Shown here piece after piece: positions 13,601-16,702 of a stretch of DNA of 16,702 bases. Made by a program: the position numbers and the translations under genes. Every line of letters begins with the position of its first letter. Positions within the stretch are counted from its first letter, which is position 1. The stretch is taken from NCBI GenBank assembly GCA_964399665.1, contig CAYNSI010000027.1, forward strand, positions 1 to 16,702. Reading direction: 5' to 3'. This DNA comes from Avisuccinivibrio_A sp964399665. Lineage in GTDB: Bacteria > Pseudomonadota > Gammaproteobacteria > Enterobacterales > Succinivibrionaceae. The notes below the pieces were generated by a model, which did no database searches, was not told the origin of the DNA, and saw only the letters and a list, made by a program, of their open reading frames with translations.

Positions 13601-13636
13601 GTTAGCTATTGCTAACACGCGTTAATGATAGCTAAC
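13601..13636. repeat. Tandem 16-bp dyads, possible operators
   Basis: The first dyad is GTTAGC-TATT-GCTAAC (13601-13616), perfect. After ACGC comes GTTAAT-GATA-GCTAAC (13621-13636), an imperfect copy. The centres are 20 bp apart, close to two helical turns. The whole block is also an inverted repeat, with outer arms GTTAGCTAT and ATAGCTAAC. It lies about 100-140 bp upstream of the predicted start of the C-S lyase transcript. Confidence 0.55.
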
Positions 13637-13662
13637 TTAATTACCTCTTACAAGAGCTCAAA

Positions 13663-13684
13663 GAAAATTTTTCAAAAAATTTTC
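13663..13684. repeat. AT-rich perfect inverted repeat
   Basis: GAAAATTTTT (13663-13672) and AAAAATTTTC (13675-13684) are exact reverse complements separated by CA. A smaller dyad CTCTT-AC-AAGAG lies just before it (13645-13656). Both lie upstream of the C-S lyase promoter; they may be protein-binding sites or intrinsically bent A-tract DNA. Confidence 0.45.
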
Positions 13685-13722
13685 CCCATAAGGCTTTTTA
13701 AGGCTCAAAACCTCTTAAGTTT

Positions 13723-13731
13723 TGCTATATT
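13723..13731 (+). promoter_or_regulatory. Extended -10 promoter of the C-S lyase gene
   Basis: TGC-TATATT (13723-13731) fits an extended -10 promoter. No good -35 is seen at 17 bp, which is tolerated in this class. The start near 13738 leaves a leader of about 29 nt with the AAGGA site at 13755-13759. Confidence 0.5.
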
Positions 13732-13766
13732 CGGCGGCAGCTACGTTTTTTCACAAGGATTTTTTG

Positions 13767-14945
13767 ATGATTTACGATTTTAATGAGTGTCTTGAGCGGG
13801 ATCGCTCGGAAAAGTGGGTTTATGACAGTGTTATTAACGGCTGTAAGGTCCTGCCCATGGGGGTTGCCGACATGGATCTGGTGTCTCCTGTTGAAGTGCG
13901 TGAGGCTCTTGATAAAGTCATAAGACAGCGCGAGTTCGGTTATCCTGCCTATCATGAGGATTTTAATAAGGTATTGGCAGACTGGTTTTCACATTATTAC
14001 GATTATCGTCCTGATAACTCAGCCATTACGGAGATCCCGGGGCTTATCACCACATTGGGGCAACTTGTTAAAAATCTTTGCGACCCCCAAGATAAAGCCG
14101 TGCTCATGCCCCCTGTGTATCACTGCTTTAAAAGTTCGCTTAATGCAAATAACCGCGGGGTTATTGAAAGTGATCTTAAAAAAGATTCCAACAATTACTA
14201 CACCATAGACTTTGAAAAATTAGAAAGAGATTTGAACCTTAAAGAGGCCAAATTTTTAATCTTCTGCAATCCCCACAATCCCGTGGGCAGATGCTGGACT
14301 GAAGCTGAGGTAAGAGAGGTTGTAAGGCTTTGTCAAAAAACCAATACCATACTGATTTCAGATGAAATCCACGGTGATTTTACCTTTGACGGTTTAAGTT
14401 ATACCCCTGTATTTAAGGCAGCTGAAAGGACAGACGGCATTATTATGCTCTCTTCAGGCGGCAAAATCTTTAACATCGGGGGGATCTTCAGCGCCTTTTC
14501 CATAACTTATGATAAAAGGCTGCAGCAGGCGGTCAATGACATCATTCATTCCTTTCATTATCAGCCCACAGCCTTTGCCCATGAGGCAGCTTATGCAGGA
14601 TACAAATTTGGACACGATTACCGCAGCCAGCTTTTAAGTCACATAAGAAAAATGCAGCTTAAACTCTGTGAAGGCTTCAGGGCCTTTAACCTGCCTGTGA
14701 CAGCTTCCCTGCCTGAGGCTACCTACCTTGTTTGGGCTGACTTTAACCCCACCGGGTGGGATCCAGATGAGATCCACAGATTTCTTTACCAGGATGCTGC
14801 ATTGGGCTTTAACCGGGGAGACAGCTTTGGCTTGTCCGGGGCAGGTTTTGCACGCATAAACTGCGCAGTTCCCGAAGCTTATATAGATGAAGCATTAAGG
14901 CGATTAAAAAAGGCCTTTGAGCTGAAGGGGCGGGGCAGCCTTTAA
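13767..14945 (+). CDS. PatB/MalY-type PLP-dependent C-S lyase (putative cystathionine beta-lyase)
   Basis: A fold-type I PLP enzyme of 392 residues in the MalY/PatB group. Members cleave C-S bonds in cystathionine or cysteine, giving homocysteine or sulfide plus pyruvate and ammonia; MalY also represses the maltose regulon in E. coli. The PLP lysine is K233 in SSGGKIFNIGG (229-239). The cofactor-contacting DEIHGDF (199-205) and CNPHNPVGR (167-175) are present. VADMDL (33-38) is the family's N-terminal mark, but the preceding residue is Gly where many members have Trp, and NIGGI replaces the more usual NIAGL. The ATG at 13767 has AAGGA 7 nt upstream; an in-frame TTG at 13722 overlaps the promoter and is rejected. 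It converges on metY, whose product also feeds homocysteine. No clear terminator is seen in the 96-nt gap. Confidence 0.85.
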   Translation: MIYDFNECLERDRSEKWVYDSVINGCKVLPMGVADMDLVSPVEVREALDKVIRQREFGYPAYHEDFNKVLADWFSHYYDYRPDNSAITEIPGLITTLGQLVKNLCDPQDKAVLMPPVYHCFKSSLNANNRGVIESDLKKDSNNYYTIDFEKLERDLNLKEAKFLIFCNPHNPVGRCWTEAEVREVVRLCQKTNTILISDEIHGDFTFDGLSYTPVFKAAERTDGIIMLSSGGKIFNIGGIFSAFSITYDKRLQQAVNDIIHSFHYQPTAFAHEAAYAGYKFGHDYRSQLLSHIRKMQLKLCEGFRAFNLPVTASLPEATYLVWADFNPTGWDPDEIHRFLYQDAALGFNRGDSFGLSGAGFARINCAVPEAYIDEALRRLKKAFELKGRGSL

Positions 14946-15041
14946 ATGGGGCTTAAGCTTTGCCGCCTCTTCAATTTATTCCCCTCTTCCTTTTCAATTG
15001 ATCTTTCGCTATAGAAGAAGGAGATGTCTTGCTGCTTTAAG

Positions 15042-16316
15042 TTAAACCTTGACCTTATCCAGCGCTTTTTCAACATCGGCGATGATATCGTCGACGTTTT
15101 CAAGTCCCACTGAGAAGCGTATAAGTCCCGGGGTAATTCCCGCCTCCTTAAGCTGAAGATCCGAAAGCTGCCTGTGAGTTGAGGTTGCAGGATGAAGCAC
15201 GCAGGATCTGATATCGGCAACATGAACCTGCAAAGTGACAAGCTCTAAGGCATCTATAAACTGAGCCCCGGCATCGCGGCCTCCTTTGACGCTGAAGGCA
15301 ATAACCCCGGAACTTCCCTTAGGCAGGTATTTTTGGGCAAGTTCATGATAGGGATCATTTTCAAGCCCTGGATAACGCACTTCTTCAACTTTGGGGTGGT
15401 TTTGCAGGAATTTGGCCACCTTTAAGGCATTTTCACAGTACTTTGCCATGCGCAAAGGCAGGGTCTCAAGCCCTAAATTTACGTAAAAGGCAGCCTGCGG
15501 CCCCTGGGCACAGCCCAAATCCCTCATCAACTGCACCCTGGCTTTGACAATATAGGCAAGGTTTCCAAAAGTTTTCGAATAAATAAGACCGTGATAGGAA
15601 TCATCAGGCTCAACAAATTCGGGGAATTTTCCGCTGCCTGCCCAGTCAAATTTTCCAGAGTCGACGATAACACCTCCTACCGTGGCAGCATGCCCGTCCA
15701 AATACTTGGTAGTAGAATGGACCACGATGTCAGCACCAAATTCAATGGGACGGCACAGATAGGGGGTTGCAAAGGTATTATCTACAATCAGCGGCAGATT
15801 GTGCTTGTGGGCAAGTTTTGCAAATTTTTCCAAATCCAAAACTTCCACGGCAGGATTGGTAATGGTTTCTCCAAACACCGCTCTAGTATTGGGGCGTACA
15901 AATTTTTCAAGCTCTTCTAAAGGAGCGTTGGCATCTACAAAGGTAACCTCAATGCCGACTCGCTTTAAGGTCACGGCAAAAAGATTGAAGGTGCCGCCGT
16001 AAATACTTGAGGCAGAAATAACATGATCTCCTGCCTTGCAGATGGTAAGCAGGGAAATGAAACTTGCCGCTTGGCCTGAAGAGGTGCACATGGCTCCGAC
16101 CCCGCCTTCTAAGGCTGCAAGCTTTTTTTCCACATAATCTACCGTGGGATTGGCAAGACGGGAATAGAAAAATCCCGGGACTTCCAAATCAAAAAGCTGC
16201 TGTACCGCACGGGTTGATTCGTACTTAAAGGTGGTACTTTGAACAATGGGGATGACGCGCGGCTCGCCGTTTTGCGGGGTGTATCCTGCATGCAGGCATA
16301 AAGTTTCAAGATTCAT
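15042..16316 (-). CDS. metY: O-acetylhomoserine sulfhydrylase (aminocarboxypropyltransferase)
   Basis: MetY makes homocysteine directly from O-acetylhomoserine and sulfide, bypassing cystathionine, and belongs to the Cys/Met-metabolism PLP family. The 424 residues are the length of MetY rather than of the shorter MetB/MetC (about 380-400). The PLP lysine is K204 in HSTTKYLDGH (200-209). DNTFATPYL (179-187) and HPATSTHRQL (375-384) are family signatures, the latter near the carboxylate-binding end. YSRLANPT (51-58) contacts the phosphate in relatives. The ATG at 16316 has AAGGA about 9 nt upstream. Upstream, a leader with competing stems precedes it. It is convergent with the C-S lyase gene. 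Use of O-succinylhomoserine cannot be excluded from sequence. Confidence 0.9.
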   Translation of the reverse strand: MNLETLCLHAGYTPQNGEPRVIPIVQSTTFKYESTRAVQQLFDLEVPGFFYSRLANPTVDYVEKKLAALEGGVGAMCTSSGQAASFISLLTICKAGDHVISASSIYGGTFNLFAVTLKRVGIEVTFVDANAPLEELEKFVRPNTRAVFGETITNPAVEVLDLEKFAKLAHKHNLPLIVDNTFATPYLCRPIEFGADIVVHSTTKYLDGHAATVGGVIVDSGKFDWAGSGKFPEFVEPDDSYHGLIYSKTFGNLAYIVKARVQLMRDLGCAQGPQAAFYVNLGLETLPLRMAKYCENALKVAKFLQNHPKVEEVRYPGLENDPYHELAQKYLPKGSSGVIAFSVKGGRDAGAQFIDALELVTLQVHVADIRSCVLHPATSTHRQLSDLQLKEAGITPGLIRFSVGLENVDDIIADVEKALDKVKV

Positions 16317-16359
16317 GAGTGTTTTCCTTATTCTATTTTTATTACTGTAAATTTCTTAT

Positions 16360-16447
16360 TGAAGAAAACCTTCATTGTATGTGGCAACTGTCCTGCAGAA
16401 AAGGGCTGCCACGTTATGCCCTGTATTGGTGCAGCCTATCAAGGGCA
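16360..16447 (-). promoter_or_regulatory. Structured leader region upstream of metY
   Basis: Several perfect arms here exclude one another. They are GGCTGC/GCAGCC (16404-16409 and 16431-16436), TGCCCT/AGGGCA (16417-16422 and 16442-16447) and GTGGCA/TGCCAC (16381-16386 and 16407-16412). A further hairpin TGAAG/CTTCA lies at 16360-16374. Read on the minus strand, the GGCTGC stem is followed by CTTTTC. If metY is transcribed from beyond 16450 this would be its leader; a TACAAT (16379-16374) is a possible closer -10 with a poor -35. I recognise no known riboswitch class. Confidence 0.35.
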
Positions 16448-16478
16448 GCAGATTCATTGGGTAACAGACCGAGATGGC

Positions 16479-16502
16479 GGGGGAAGAGGGAGAAAGAAGG
16501 AG
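16479..16502. other. 24-nt purine run downstream of tRNA-Pro
   Basis: The plus strand is uninterrupted purine over 24 nt. The minus-strand transcript running out of tRNA-Pro would therefore be a C/U-rich, G-poor tract here. Such tracts suit Rho loading, and no intrinsic terminator follows the tRNA, so Rho-dependent termination is a reasonable guess. Confidence 0.35.
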
Positions 16503-16529
16503 TTTTTGGGATTTTAAAGGACTTTAGAA

Positions 16530-16606
16530 TGGTCGGCGAGAAAGGATTCGAACCTTCGACCCACTGCTCCCAAAGCAGTTGCGCTACCGGGCTGCGCTAC
16601 TCGCCG
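16530..16606 (-). tRNA. tRNA-Pro (anticodon TGG)
   Basis: On the minus strand 77 nt fold as a tRNA. Acceptor CGGCGAG (16606-16600) pairs with CTCGCCG (16540-16534), followed by discriminator A and an encoded CCA (16532-16530). The anticodon stem is ACTGC/GCAGT with loop TTTGGGA, giving TGG (16572-16570). The T loop is TTCGAAT with stem GAAGG/CCTTT. It closely matches E. coli proM. The plus-strand reading frame across it is an antisense artefact. Confidence 0.97.
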
Positions 16607-16618
16607 GCAATGGCGGTC

Positions 16619-16647
16619 ATTCTAAATAATGGGATCTGCGCTGTCAA
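16619..16647 (-). promoter_or_regulatory. Sigma70 promoter of tRNA-Pro
   Basis: A consensus TTGACA (16647-16642) and TAGAAT (16624-16619) are 17 bp apart on the minus strand. Transcription would begin near 16612, about 6 nt before the mature tRNA 5' end. The discriminator GACCGCC is GC-rich, as in promoters under stringent control. Confidence 0.88.
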
Positions 16648-16702
16648 ATGCTTTTTAAGTGAAGGATCCTAATGGGTTTTTCCTTAACAAAAACTGCATT
16701 TC

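Noticed and set aside
16319..16672. Plus-strand 117-codon frame containing GEKGFEPSTHCSQSS
   Set aside because: It runs antisense through tRNA-Pro; this peptide pattern is the well-known false ORF produced by reading the opposite strand of a tRNA gene.
1..16702. CRISPR array, insertion sequence, prophage, integrase or attachment-site duplication
   Set aside because: No regularly spaced repeats, transposase or integrase frames were seen, and no duplicated tRNA-Pro 3' end occurs in the window.

Overview
This 16.7 kb window looks like a chromosomal housekeeping segment of a gammaproteobacterium. PurH, PurD, HU, Pgm, LolC/D/E, YajL, S20 and tRNA-Pro all read as close relatives of their E. coli counterparts. 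The moderate AT content and the MetY-type sulfhydrylase would fit an anaerobic host-associated lineage such as Succinivibrionaceae, but that placement is inference only. I see no insertion sequence, prophage, CRISPR array or toxin/defence cassette.

Layout. (1) 9-2897, minus: purH-purD, the last steps of IMP synthesis plus GAR synthetase. They are divergent from hup (HU, 3285-3590, plus), which carries an unusual Gly/Lys/Cys tail. (2) 3890-5539, plus: pgm, preceded by a long leader hairpin and closed by a strong intrinsic terminator. (3) 5641-8268, plus: a Cof-type HAD phosphatase followed 27 nt later by a fused permease-ATPase of the YddA/SbmA-BacA-like (ABCD-type) family. (4) 8408-12130, minus: lolC-lolD-lolE-yajL, a tightly packed lipoprotein-export operon whose last gene is a DJ-1-family protein. 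It converges on the ABC transporter gene across a 139-nt gap holding a hairpin and a perfect 22-bp palindrome. (5) 12655-12918, plus: rpsT with a GTG start, a good promoter and a terminator. (6) 12919-13766: 848 bp with no convincing gene but many inverted repeats, leading into a patB/malY-type C-S lyase gene (13767-14945, plus). (7) 15042-16316, minus: metY, convergent with the lyase gene, and upstream of it tRNA-Pro(TGG) with an excellent sigma70 promoter.

How the genes fit together. purHD, hup, pgm, lolCDE, rpsT and the tRNA are core functions. The C-S lyase and MetY both act around homocysteine, so the right end is a small sulfur/methionine module. No new protein system is evident. The least explained material is non-coding: stacked dyads upstream of the C-S lyase gene, mutually exclusive stems in the metY leader, and terminator-like hairpins with no gene in front of them on either side of rpsT. 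These are direct sequence observations; any function given for them is inference.
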